DNA from: Coriaria nepalensis
Lineage: Eukaryota; Streptophyta; Magnoliopsida; Cucurbitales; Coriariaceae
Assembly: GCA_027186245.1 (NCBI GenBank)
Contig: CP114487.1
Span: 12,147,001 to 12,211,000 of the forward strand
DNA: 64,000 nucleotides
Direction: 5' to 3'
Every line of letters begins with the position of its first letter. The stretch's first letter is position 1. This document shows, in pieces, positions 49,226 through 59,090 of the stretch. Position numbers and translations under genes: made by a program. The notes beneath the pieces were generated by a model. The model saw only the letters and a program-made list of their open reading frames with translations, did not search any database and had not been told where the DNA came from.

Positions 49226-51139
49226 TTAAAATGGGACCGAGTAAGGCAGTGCATATATATAGGCTTCAGGCAGCAGCTGAGCACGAGGCCACAAACAAGA
49301 ATTCATCCTGCAAGAATCAACATCATTGGCTTTGCATCTTTTAGCTGCTGTCATGTCTTCTGGTTTCTTTCTAAAGAGCCAATCTTGATCTTCGAAATCA
49401 TTGTCTTGGATTGGAGGCTGCGATGGATTCCAATCTTCAAATAGTACCTTATAAAGAGACAACTCTGATGGAACACCATTATCAGATGATGCGCTTCCAT
49501 CATCAGTTAAACCACTTTCCAGGACACTGATTGCTTCAATACCAGGCACCAAAGGAGGAACTTGAAGTTCGAATCTAGATTCTCCAGAGCTGTAGCGTGT
49601 TTTATCATGTTTATTGACTGTTTTACCATGTTTATTAACGATTTCCTTCCTCGGTCCAATATGACCTTGTTCCCTTCCAGAAGTGGAACAAGAAGGTTCT
49701 CCAAGTTGGGAAGTATCACATTCTTTCAGCTTTTTAGAGGACATCTTAAACCGTAAGACAATCCCTGTTTGGTCACAGCAAGTAATGTTACATACTAAAC
49801 TCAAATGGGAAATAGAAATTTCTCGCCAATGTAGGGCATAAGTAAAATTTACCAGGATTTCTGGTCCCATTTGATGACAATGATGACAGGTCAAGTCTTT
49901 TCCTCTTGTTGCTCTGGGTGCTATCAGACAAGTAGGAATCGCCTTGAGAGCAAATAGGCTGCTCATGTTCCACAGTAAGATCACTCTTCTCCAACTCTTC
50001 AGTGTCGGCCGTTTTCCCCTTAAGTCGATAGTCATTAGAACTTGATTTGATACTTCTCTTCTCCCACTGGAGATCCTTTTGATGATTAAGCTTTGCTACT
50101 TTGCCATCGGAATCGCGAGTCAGTTTCTCTGCTCTTTTTATCTTATCCTTTCGGTCAGAAACCTTGTCTCTTCTCTTCTCTTTTTGGTTAGAGGACTTTC
50201 CTTTCACCTTATCACTCTGGAGCTATAGAGCACCAGAACAACAACTTTAAAACCAAGAGCAAGAGGCTATTGAAAGCAACGAAAACCAATATATTAGGGT
50301 GGGAAATCGTCATGCTCACAAGGCCCCCCCCCCCCCCCGGGGGGGGGGGGGGGGAGAAGTTAACTATGGCCATGTTGACCGTTTCTAAACAGCTAATTTG
50401 ATCTAATTTGATGGACTAGACCAAATACAAAAAGAAAGACCACCTATCCATGTAACATAATAGCAAAAACGTGGGGTCGCCCTTCATATTAGAATTCTAC
50501 AGCAGAAAGAATCCATGATTTTTTCAGAAACAACCAAACACAGAAGATGTAAATAAGATTGTTCGCCACAAAACCATAAAATCGATTAGAAAAGCTTTGA
50601 AACCTTTTAGTTGAACTTGTTTAACTATCATATGTAACAGACCAGTTCCAGAAAGAATCGAGAAATATATTTGAAGCAGTATTTCCCAATTAAAACCCCG
50701 AACATTTTTTCCATACTATTGTATTCTTCCTCAAATATTCTATCCTATATTCTATCCTAGATCTTTCCATACAAAATAATACCCTAGATCTTTGCATATA
50801 AAAAACACACTTACCTCTTTCAACATCTTTATAATGTAAACCGTAGTATCTAGTCTTTCGTTTAAAAAAAAGTTAAAAATGAGCTGTATTACACAGTTGG
50901 ATAAAAGTTTTCAAAAACTCAAACAATTCCCTTCTTCTTATTACACAATCACGCACAAACAAAGATGTTTAACAGTCCGATCAGAGAGCTCGGAAAGAAT
51001 CGTAATTCGAACAGAACCAGTCGAGCACAAACATGATAAACAAATTTGCTCAACGAACCTTAATCGATTCGATCAAGCCCTCCCCACTAGCCCCCGCCCT
51101 CGAGTACCCAGGAGGAGGGAAAGGAAAGCAACGAGACAT
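49226..51139 (-). CDS. Lysine-rich plant nuclear-type protein of unknown function (MSRCFPFPPPGY family)
   Basis: Three exons (51139-51059, 50222-49853, 49764-49226) give 329 residues. The first exon encodes the plant-specific N-terminus MSRCFPFPPPGYSRAGASG. The second starts with a highly charged Lys/Arg/Asp/Glu stretch (KEKRRDKVSDRKDKIKRAEK), likely disordered and nuclear. The last exon ends with the conserved RAQLLPEAYIYALPYSVPF, preceded by DQDWLFRKKPEDMT. I recognise the family from other plants but know of no established function. Intron 1 (836 bases) contains a C15G16 palindrome. The ATG lies 371 bases from the ATG of the mPGES2-like gene on the other strand, so the two shared a divergent promoter; a copia element now begins 387 bases upstream of this gene's start. 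Confidence 0.8.
50324..50354. repeat. C15G16 homopolymer palindrome
   Basis: Fifteen C (50324-50338) are followed directly by sixteen G (50339-50354), inside intron 1 of the MSRCFP-type gene. The flanks are ordinary AT-rich intron sequence. Confidence 0.9.
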
Positions 51140-51520
51140 CCTACAAAAGGATTGAAGATTATCGGTTTTTTTGGCGAGAAGAGTAGACACCTAACCCTAG
51201 CTCCTTCCCAATTTCCCGAGGCGGCTCAAACTCGAGATATTGATATTTAAGGAGGGGAGGGTAGTATATATAGGCGGAGAGTCACCGACCTTTACGTAGA
51301 GCGCTTAGTTAATACCTATAATACCCTTACGCAAAGACGACGTTTAACCGAGAAGAAATCCAGTGCTCCGCTGACCACCTTAGGCCCATAACAAAATGTG
51401 TCGACGTGTCGTCACGCTAGTCAAGTACGTCCAGCAAAAACCCCACGCAAAACCGCGAAACAAACTTCCACAGAGAGAGCTTTGTCAGTGAGACTAACCT
51501 GATCACACGATGAGAAGGAT

Positions 51521-51525
51521 TACTG
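51521..51525. repeat. Target site duplication TACTG, left copy
   Basis: Identical to 57817-57821 on the far side of the element. It lies across codons 4-6 of the disrupted mPGES2-like gene. Confidence 0.92.
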
Positions 51526-52382
51526 TGTTGGACTTTTTCCTATTGGCTAAAGTGAAATGGATTAAAGATCCAAAGCTCAAAAAATGTTTAATAAATGTAA
51601 TTAAATGCATCTCACATTGGAAAGGGAGAAACATTTTTAAGCATTTATAAGTAATTGCAAATAGTAAATATTTGTAATAATAACTAAGTATTGGGGTTTG
51701 GCTGAGACTCGCACTCGCGCGCGCGCGCGCGGCGTGGGCGTGAGGCGTGAGGCGTGAGGCGTGAGGCGTGAGGCGTGAGGCGTGAGGCGTGAGGCGTGAG
51801 GCGTGAGGCGCTTTTGGCGCTTATTAGGCGCTTTTGGCGCTTATTAGGCGCTTTTGGCGCTTATTAGGCGCACTTGGCACTTATTAGGCGCACTTGGCAC
51901 TTATTAGGCGCACTTGGCACTTTGCACGTTTGCGACATGGCGGCCCGTGGCGGCCAGCCGCCACATGCGGTGGTTGATTGACTACTTCAACGTTTGACAG
52001 TTAAAACGGTTAGTTACCGTTAGAGTTTGAATTTCGGGAATTCAAATATCTGACTGTTAAAGCAGTTAAACTGTTTTAAACAAAGAAGTGTGACTGTTTG
52101 TGAAACAGTATACTGTTTCACGAACAGGTGCCAAAATTTGCCTATAAATAAAAGAAACCTGAAGAGAATCATATAATCAATCTTCTTCTCAGTTTTCGTA
52201 CTGTCAGAAACCGAATATATTCCTTAACAAAATTTCGCTGTTGCTTGTGATCTTTTGTAAAGGCTTGTCATATCCCGAAAACTATTTTCACAGTAACCTA
52301 AGCAATCTGGGAGGGTGAAAATATCATTTTTTGGAAAACGTATCTGTTAAGTGTTTCAAGTCTTGTTTCATTTATTTTAACA
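51526..52382 (+). repeat. Left LTR of the copia element
   Basis: It contains a GCGC run at about 51716-51731 and ten GCGTGAG units (51738-51807). These are followed by three 20-bp units of type GCGCTTTTGGCGCTTATTAG and three of type GCGCACTTGGCACTTATTAG (the last incomplete). The TATA box is at about 52143. Confidence 0.95.
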
Positions 52383-52403
52383 ATCAAAAAATGATATTCT
52401 GCA

Positions 52404-55400
52404 ATGGAGACCGAGACTGCTGTTTCAACCATAAAGCTGATGAACCAGGATCTTGTGAGGCTTGATCGATTTGATGGATCAAACTTCACACGATGGCAAG
52501 ACAAACTGAAGTTCTTGCTCACTGCCTTGAAGATCTATTACATTCTGGATCCTAACCTTCAACCACTTCCAGAATCCTCTCCAGATGATACCGAAGAGAT
52601 CAAAGCAGCGAAACTAAAAAGGGACGAGGATGCAATTATGTGTCGGGGACACATTCTGAATGCTCTATCTGACCGTCTGTTCGATCTCTATACAAATACA
52701 AAGTCTGCAAAGGAAATCTGGAATGCGTTGGAGAACACGTACAAGGCAGAAGAGGAAGGTACTAAAAAATTCTTAATATCTGAGTATTTTAACTTTAAAA
52801 TGCTTGATGGAAAACCTCTCTTAGATCAGATTCATGATTTACAAGTTATTGTTAATAAACTTGTTGCTGTAAAAGTCATACTTCCTGAAATTTTTCAAGT
52901 TGGTGCTATAATTGCTAAGCTGCCATCTAGTTGGAAAAGTTACAGGAAGAAGATTCTTCACAATAACGAAGATTACTCTTTGGAAGAGGTTAAAAAGCAT
53001 CTACGTATTGAGGAAGAATCTCGGACTAGAGACAAGAAAGCGGAGGAAACCGATATCGGTACCTCAAAGGCCAATGCTGTAGAAAGGCCTAGCCATCCCA
53101 AGGGCAAAAATCACAAAACGAATTTTCTTGGTCCGAAGAGGGATCAAGGAAAGTTCAAAACTGACAAGAAAAAGGGTGCTTGTTTTGTTTGTGGCAAATC
53201 TGGGCATTTTGCTCGTGATTGCAGATTCAGAAAGAAACAAAACGAGAATGGCAAAGTGAATGCCGTACATGAGGAGATCATCGCTACTGTGAGCGAGATC
53301 AATGCTATCCAAGGAAAAGTTCAAGGATGGTGGTACGATACTTGTGCAACTGTGCACGTTTCCTATGACAGATCACTGTTCAAGACTTTTGATGAAGTCG
53401 GAAATGGACAAGAGATTCAAATGGGAAATGAAGGTCGTTCCAAGGTACTTGGCAAAGGAAGCATTGAAGTGATCTTCACCTCTGGTAAAAAGATCACCCT
53501 AGCAAATGTTTTGTATGTTCCTGATATGAACAGGAATCTGATTAGTGGTGATTTGTTAGGGAAACCCGGAATCAAATCTGTTTATGAATCCGGGAAGTTG
53601 ATTTTGTCAAAAAATGGCTCTTTCATTGGAAAGGGTTATTCTAGTGATGGGATGGTGAAACTATGTACTATTGACAATGATGTTAATAATAAAAATGCTA
53701 GTAGTTCTGTTTATATGATTGATTTAAATTCTATTTCATTGTGGCATGGTAGACTTGCACATATAGGCATTAGTACCATTAACAGAATTATTAAATGTGG
53801 CCTAATATCATGTGATACTAGTAATTTTGAAAAATGTGAAATATGCACTAAATCAAAAATGGTTAAGAAGCCTTTTCATAGTGTTGAAAGGTCATCTCAA
53901 CTATTGGATTTAGTACATAGTGATTTATGTGAATTGAATGGCATCTTAACAAGAGGAGGTAAAAGATATTTTGTAACTTTTATAAATGATTGTTCTAGAT
54001 ATACTTATGTTTATTTACTTAAACATAAAGATGAAACATTCATTGCATTTAAAAATTATAAGGCCGAAGTTGAAAATCAACTAGGAAGAAAGATTAAGAT
54101 CTTAAGAAGTGATAGGGGTGGAGAATATTTTTCAAATGAATTTTCTGCATTTTGTGAAGAGCATGGTATAATACACCAATGCTCTGCCCCTTTCACACCT
54201 CAACAAAATGGCTTAGCCGAGAGAAAAAACAGAACATTTCTTGAAATGACTAATGCTATGTTGTTGAATGCAAAATTACCTAACAATTTGTGGGGAGAAG
54301 CTATTTTAGGTGCATGTCACATTCTTAACAGGATTCCTTTGAAGAAGAGTAAAATTTCCCCATATGAGATGTGGAAAGGAAGAAAACCGAATATCGGTTA
54401 TTTCAAAGTGTGGGGGTGTCTTGCTTATTGCAAGAACACAGATCCTAAAAGGACTAAATTGAGTCCGAGAGCCATAAAGTGTGCATTTGTTGGTTATGCA
54501 ATAAACAGCAAGGCTTATAGGCTATTAGACTTGGAGTCTAATGTAATAATTGAATCTAGAGAAGTGGAGTTTTTTGAGAACTTATTGCCTTTGGATAATA
54601 ATTCTCAAAACACTACCAATATTGAAGAATCTCAAATAGAGATACCTTCAAGGGTTGTTGAGCAACCAATTGAACCTCGTAAAAGCCAAAGAGCAAGAAA
54701 AAGAAAAGAATTGGGATCTGATGAGATTGATTCTCAACTCATTACTTTCTGTTTGGTGGAAGGTAATAAAGAAGAGGTCATTAGGAAAATTCCTATAGTT
54801 CTTCAAATTGAAGATGATCCCAAAACATATAAGGAAGCTATGTCTTCTAGAGATTATGCTTTTTGGAAAGAGGCAATATATGATGAAATGGATTCAATTA
54901 TATCTAACCATACTTGGGAAATAGTTGAATTACCACCCGGTTCAAAACCAATAGGGTGTAAGTGGATATTTAAGAGGAAATATCATACTGATGGCACTCT
55001 TCAAACTTTTAAGGCTAGATTAGTAGCCAAAGGTTTTAGACAAAAGGAAGGTATCGATTATTTTGATACATATGCACCTGTTGCTAGAATAACTTCTATT
55101 CGAATCTTGTTTGCCTTAGCTTCAATCCATAATCTTTATATTCATCAAATGGATGTTAAAACTGCATTTCTAAATGGTGATCTCAATGAGGAGGTCTATA
55201 TGGAACAACCGGAAGGTTTTGTTCTACCAGGAAATGAATATAAAGTGTGCAAATTAGTCAAATCATTATATGGTTTGAAGCAAGCACCAAAACAATGGCA
55301 TGAAAAGTTTGACATTGTCATTCTTTCAAATGGTTTTAGACATAACAATGCTGATAAATGCCTATACTCAAAAGTTTGTGATGGCTATATCATAATTGTT

Positions 55401-56357
55401 TGTCTTTATGTTGATGACATGTTAATCTTGAGTGATGACATGAAGGGTGTAACAGAAACGAAGAGGTTTCTATTCTCCACGTTCAAGATGAAAGATCTTG
55501 GACAAGTGGATACCATTTTAGGTATTAAGGTGAAGCAAAATAGTGGGGGATATATATTAAGTCAATCTCATTACATTGAGAAAGTAATTAATAAGTTTAG
55601 TCATCTAAAGTTCAAGGAGGCAAACACTCCATTTGATTCAAGTATAAAACTTGTTGAGAACAAGGGAAGAGCAGTGGCTCAACTTGAATATGCAAGTGCT
55701 ATAGGAAGTCTCATGTATGCTGCACAGTGCACAAGAGCTGATATATCATTTGCGGTTAGTAAACTAAGTAGGTTTACTAGCAATCCGAGCATTGAGCATT
55801 GGAAGGCAATTAGTAGAGTTCTTGGTTATCTTAAGAAAACCAAGGAAATAAGTCTCCACTATTCAAAGTTCCCAGCTATACTCGAAGGATATACAGATGC
55901 AAGCTGGATATCAAGTGTAGGAGATAACAAATCTACTACAGGTTGGGTATTCACACTTGGAGGTGGTGCTGTTTCTTGGGGTTCCAAGAAACAAACGTGC
56001 ATCACGCACTCAACCATGGAGTCCGAGTTCATTGCTTTGGCAGCAACTGGGAAAGAAGCTGAGTGGCTAAGAGACCTTCTTTTAGATATTCCATTTACTT
56101 CAAAACAAGTATCTGCTATATCTATACATTGTGATAGTCAAGCCACCTTATCCCGAGCATACAGCGGAGTGTATAACGGGAAGTCAAGACATATTAGTCT
56201 TAGACATGATTATGTGAGACAATTAATTCAAAGTGGAATTATTGCCATCACATATGTGAGATCAAGTGAAAATTTAGCGGATCCTTTTACCAAACCTCTT
56301 TCAAGAGAATTGGTAAAGTATACATCTAGAGGGATAGGACTGAAACTCTTAAGTTAA
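52404..56357 (+). CDS. Copia Gag-Pol polyprotein
   Basis: This single frame of 1317 residues starts only 22 bases after the left LTR. The order is a Gag domain (UBN2-like) to about residue 230; a zinc knuckle CX2CX4HX4C at C260, C263, H268, C273; an aspartic protease around D312 (WWYDTCATVHVSY, where the common D-S/T-G triad reads D-T-C); a GAG-pre-integrase motif (LWHGRLAHIG); an integrase core with HSDLCE and LRSDRGGEY; reverse transcriptase with YVDDM at Y1002; and RNase H with GYTDASW and THSTMESEFIALAA. No stop or frameshift is seen, so the element may be able to move. Lineage within copia was not determined. Confidence 0.95.
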   Translation: METETAVSTIKLMNQDLVRLDRFDGSNFTRWQDKLKFLLTALKIYYILDPNLQPLPESSPDDTEEIKAAKLKRDEDAIMCRGHILNALSDRLFDLYTNTKSAKEIWNALENTYKAEEEGTKKFLISEYFNFKMLDGKPLLDQIHDLQVIVNKLVAVKVILPEIFQVGAIIAKLPSSWKSYRKKILHNNEDYSLEEVKKHLRIEEESRTRDKKAEETDIGTSKANAVERPSHPKGKNHKTNFLGPKRDQGKFKTDKKKGACFVCGKSGHFARDCRFRKKQNENGKVNAVHEEIIATVSEINAIQGKVQGWWYDTCATVHVSYDRSLFKTFDEVGNGQEIQMGNEGRSKVLGKGSIEVIFTSGKKITLANVLYVPDMNRNLISGDLLGKPGIKSVYESGKLILSKNGSFIGKGYSSDGMVKLCTIDNDVNNKNASSSVYMIDLNSISLWHGRLAHIGISTINRIIKCGLISCDTSNFEKCEICTKSKMVKKPFHSVERSSQLLDLVHSDLCELNGILTRGGKRYFVTFINDCSRYTYVYLLKHKDETFIAFKNYKAEVENQLGRKIKILRSDRGGEYFSNEFSAFCEEHGIIHQCSAPFTPQQNGLAERKNRTFLEMTNAMLLNAKLPNNLWGEAILGACHILNRIPLKKSKISPYEMWKGRKPNIGYFKVWGCLAYCKNTDPKRTKLSPRAIKCAFVGYAINSKAYRLLDLESNVIIESREVEFFENLLPLDNNSQNTTNIEESQIEIPSRVVEQPIEPRKSQRARKRKELGSDEIDSQLITFCLVEGNKEEVIRKIPIVLQIEDDPKTYKEAMSSRDYAFWKEAIYDEMDSIISNHTWEIVELPPGSKPIGCKWIFKRKYHTDGTLQTFKARLVAKGFRQKEGIDYFDTYAPVARITSIRILFALASIHNLYIHQMDVKTAFLNGDLNEEVYMEQPEGFVLPGNEYKVCKLVKSLYGLKQAPKQWHEKFDIVILSNGFRHNNADKCLYSKVCDGYIIIVCLYVDDMLILSDDMKGVTETKRFLFSTFKMKDLGQVDTILGIKVKQNSGGYILSQSHYIEKVINKFSHLKFKEANTPFDSSIKLVENKGRAVAQLEYASAIGSLMYAAQCTRADISFAVSKLSRFTSNPSIEHWKAISRVLGYLKKTKEISLHYSKFPAILEGYTDASWISSVGDNKSTTGWVFTLGGGAVSWGSKKQTCITHSTMESEFIALAATGKEAEWLRDLLLDIPFTSKQVSAISIHCDSQATLSRAYSGVYNGKSRHISLRHDYVRQLIQSGIIAITYVRSSENLADPFTKPLSRELVKYTSRGIGLKLLS

Positions 56358-56927
56358 GAGATCCACCAATGACGGCAACCCAACTTAACACTAGGAAATG
56401 ACTAGTATTAAGTTCAAAGGGTAAAAACAAGTCATTGATAAGTGGATAGTATTTCAGCACTAAACTGATGGCCCTATCTAAGATGTATAGTGCTGGTTGT
56501 TACAGTCGAGAGTTGAGTTTGTCAAACTCTTAATGAAGTTCAGTCTATGAGTGATAAGTATCTTAAATGTAACAAAGATACTGAAAGAACTTCACCTATA
56601 TAAACTTAGAGGTGGTGCCGCCTCTCATAAGAATTAGAGTTTTTCTTAAGAAAGTTTATGAATAGGATGAGCACAAGGCCATAATAGTGCTAAGCGAGAT
56701 ATATATGGAATATATGAATTATGAGTGTCTATGTGTGTGGTATCACCGGTTTTGTCACATATATGAAATAACTAGTTCAAAGCTTTGAGCTACCTGGGAT
56801 TTCGACAGAACTTTGTGACACTTACACTAAGGTAAAGTTCAAATCGAAAGATACTTTATTTCATGCATATGCACCGTCTTCAAGATTCTGACAGGTTAAT
56901 TCATTTACACTTTATCCAGTGGGGGAT

Positions 56928-57816
56928 TGTTGGACTTTTTCCTATTGGCTAAAGTGAAATGGATTAAAGACCCAAAGCCCAAAAAATGTTTAATAAATGC
57001 AATTAAATGCATCCCACATTGGAAAGGGAGAAACATTTTTAAGCATTTATAAGTAATTGCAAATAGTAAATATTTGTAATAATAACTAAGTATTGGGGTT
57101 TGGCTGAGACTCGCACTCGCGCGCGCGCGCGCGGCGTGGGCGTGAGGCGTGAGGCGTGAGGCGTGAGGCGTGAGGCGTGAGGCGTGAGGCGTGAGGCGTG
57201 AGGCGTGAGGCGTGAGGCGTGAGGCGTGAGGCGTGAGGCGTGAGGCGTGAGGCGTGAGGCGTGAGGCGTGAGGCGTGAGGCGTGAGGCGTGAGGCGTGAG
57301 GCGTGAGGCGTGAGGCGTGAGGCGTGAGGCGCTTTTGGCGCTTATTAGGCGCACTTGGCACTTTTGCGACATGGCGGCCCGTGGCGGCCAGCCGCCACAT
57401 GCGGTGGTTGATTGACTACTTCAACGTTTGACAGTTAAAACGGTTAGTTACCGTTAGAGTTTGAATTTCGGGAATTCAAATATCTGACTGTTAAAGCAGT
57501 TAAACTGTTTTAAACAAAGAAGTGTGACTGTTTGTGAAACAGTATACTGTTTCACGAACAGGTGCCAAAATTTGCCTATAAATAAAAGAAACCTGAAGAG
57601 AATCATATAATCAATCTTCTTCTCAGTTTTCGTACTGTCAGAAACCGAATATATTCCTTAACAAAATTTCACTGTTGCTTGTGATCTTTTGTAAAGGCTT
57701 GTCATATCCCGAAAACTATTTTCACAGTAACCTAAGCAATCTGGGAGGGTGAAAATATCGTTTTTTGGAAAACGTATCTGTTACGTGTTTCAAGTCTTGT
57801 TTCATTTATTTTAACA
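56928..57816 (+). repeat. Right LTR of the copia element
   Basis: Same ends as the left LTR, but with 27 GCGTGAG units (57140-57328) and only about one unit of each downstream 20-bp repeat. Confidence 0.95.
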
Positions 57817-59090
57817 TACTGGACTCGCGGTGCTCAGCCGAGCCATTGGTAGCGCCGCCAACACCGGCGTCACAGCTCAACAGAGACTTATTTCATCGGT
57901 GGCGCTCAGTGGCTCGTGCTCGCATGCTAACCAGCAGTGGTCCTCTCAAAGAGTCATCGATCGATTTGTCCCATCGACGCCGTCGCTCGTCTGAGGTCAT
58001 GTAACTGGAAGCATGTGCTTTTCTTCCTCTGCTGCCACCCCTCTGGCTCAAGACGTACCTCCTGAGGCGTCCTCCTGTTCCCATAAGTTTGTCCCAAAGG
58101 ACGTGGTACTCTATCATTACGAAGCTTGTCCATTTTGCAACAAAATTAGAGGTAATCATGCTTCAATGCTTGCTAATCTCTTGTTTACTTGATCGTTACT
58201 GTTGAGCTGTCGTTGAACAAATTTTTTTGATGAAATTGAGCTTGGAATTGATCAAACATCATAAGCTCTGTATATAAAAAATTGTTATGTAGTCTCTTGA
58301 TCTTTTAATTCTTCTCGTACATTTCTTCTCTCAGCATTCTTGGATTATTACAAAATTCATTACAATATTGTATTCATACCATTTAATCAAGTGGTCTGAA
58401 TACAAAAAGGTGCCGTTACTGATGGTTGATGGAGACAAATGGTGGATTGTTCAGGCTCTGGAAATGCAATCTCAATTTGGGGGAATGAGCTGAAGTTCTA
58501 TTCTTTTGCTTGTTTATTCAAATTTCTGCTGGATGGCTTTATATATTCTCTTGTGCAGATATAATCGATAAGCTGTTAGAAAGAATTCATCCCAAGAACA
58601 AAGTTGGGAGTGATGAAGAAGAGAGCAAGTGGCGTAGGTATTGTCTCTGTTCTAACTTTAAAACCTTATTAATTGATTCCTGTCTATTTTGATCATGTGG
58701 TTTTTCATGATGTAGGTGGGTGGACAATCAGTTGGCCCATGTTTTAGCACCAAACTTGTACCGAAATCACTCGGAGTCCATTGAAGCATTTAATTATATA
58801 ACCAGCCTCGGTTTGTTAACAAATCAATCTCTAAACCTTTTCTTTCAACTGAATCCTGTGTCGATTTTCATTACGTTTGTTCGATGAGCAGAACACTTGT
58901 TCCTTTTGTTTCTTTAAGCCATCGTAATACTATCTCGTGAAGTTTTGCTTTAATTTGTTTCAAATTATTGGTCTGACCCCGAATACACCACATACATATC
59001 TATACGGTGTATACTCTGCTTTTGTTTTTAAAAAATAGAAGAAAACAATTGAATGGAACAAGAGTCATGAGGATCTTGCCAAGAAGCTTC

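Larger units (their letters stand above)
51526..57816 (+). mobile_element. Full-length Ty1/copia LTR retrotransposon
   Basis: The element is 6.3 kb. LTRs lie at 51526-52382 (857 bases) and 56928-57816 (889 bases); each starts TGTTGGAC and ends TTTTAACA. A perfect 5-bp target duplication TACTG flanks it at 51521-51525 and 57817-57821. A purine-rich tract (AGTGGGGGAT) lies directly before the right LTR. One uninterrupted gag-pol frame fills the interior. The LTRs differ at about seven single bases, mostly C/T or G/A, outside their repeats, so the insertion is recent. A TATA box (CCTATAAATA, 52141-52150) lies in the left LTR. No TGG-starting tRNA primer site follows the left LTR. The element sits in codon 6 of an mPGES2-like gene. 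Confidence 0.97.
51510..59090 (+). pseudogene. mPGES2-like (prostaglandin E synthase 2 type, GST/thioredoxin fold) pseudogene split by copia
   Basis: ATG AGA AGG ATT ACT G ends at the left target duplication (51510-51525). The reading resumes at 57822 as LAVLSRAIGSAANTGV, an organelle presequence like that of plant mPGES2 proteins. Downstream exons show FVPKDVVLYHYEACPFCNKI with the CPFC motif (58090-58150), AFLDYYKIHY (near 58335), YKKVPLLMVDGDK (58405-58440), IIDKLLERIHPKNKVGSDEE (58560-58640) and WVDNQLAHVLAPNLYR (58717-58770). Other lesions are a stop (TGA) and frame change before the CFSSSAATP stretch, and a frameshift between VV and WSEYKK at about 58395. The C-terminal half is missing after about 58810; a possible decayed exon lies near 59040-59090. 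Which lesion came first is unknown. Confidence 0.82.

Noticed and set aside
50879..51250. 123-codon plus-strand ORF
   Set aside because: It is the antisense of the first exon and leader of the MSRCFP-type gene.
51738..51900. CRISPR-like repeat array
   Set aside because: The units are contiguous 7-bp and 20-bp tandem repeats with no unique spacers, inside an LTR of a plant element.
56905..57400. Minus-strand ORFs made of a repeated RLTPHAS heptapeptide
   Set aside because: They are the reverse-strand reading of the 27-unit GCGTGAG minisatellite in the right LTR, not a repeat protein.
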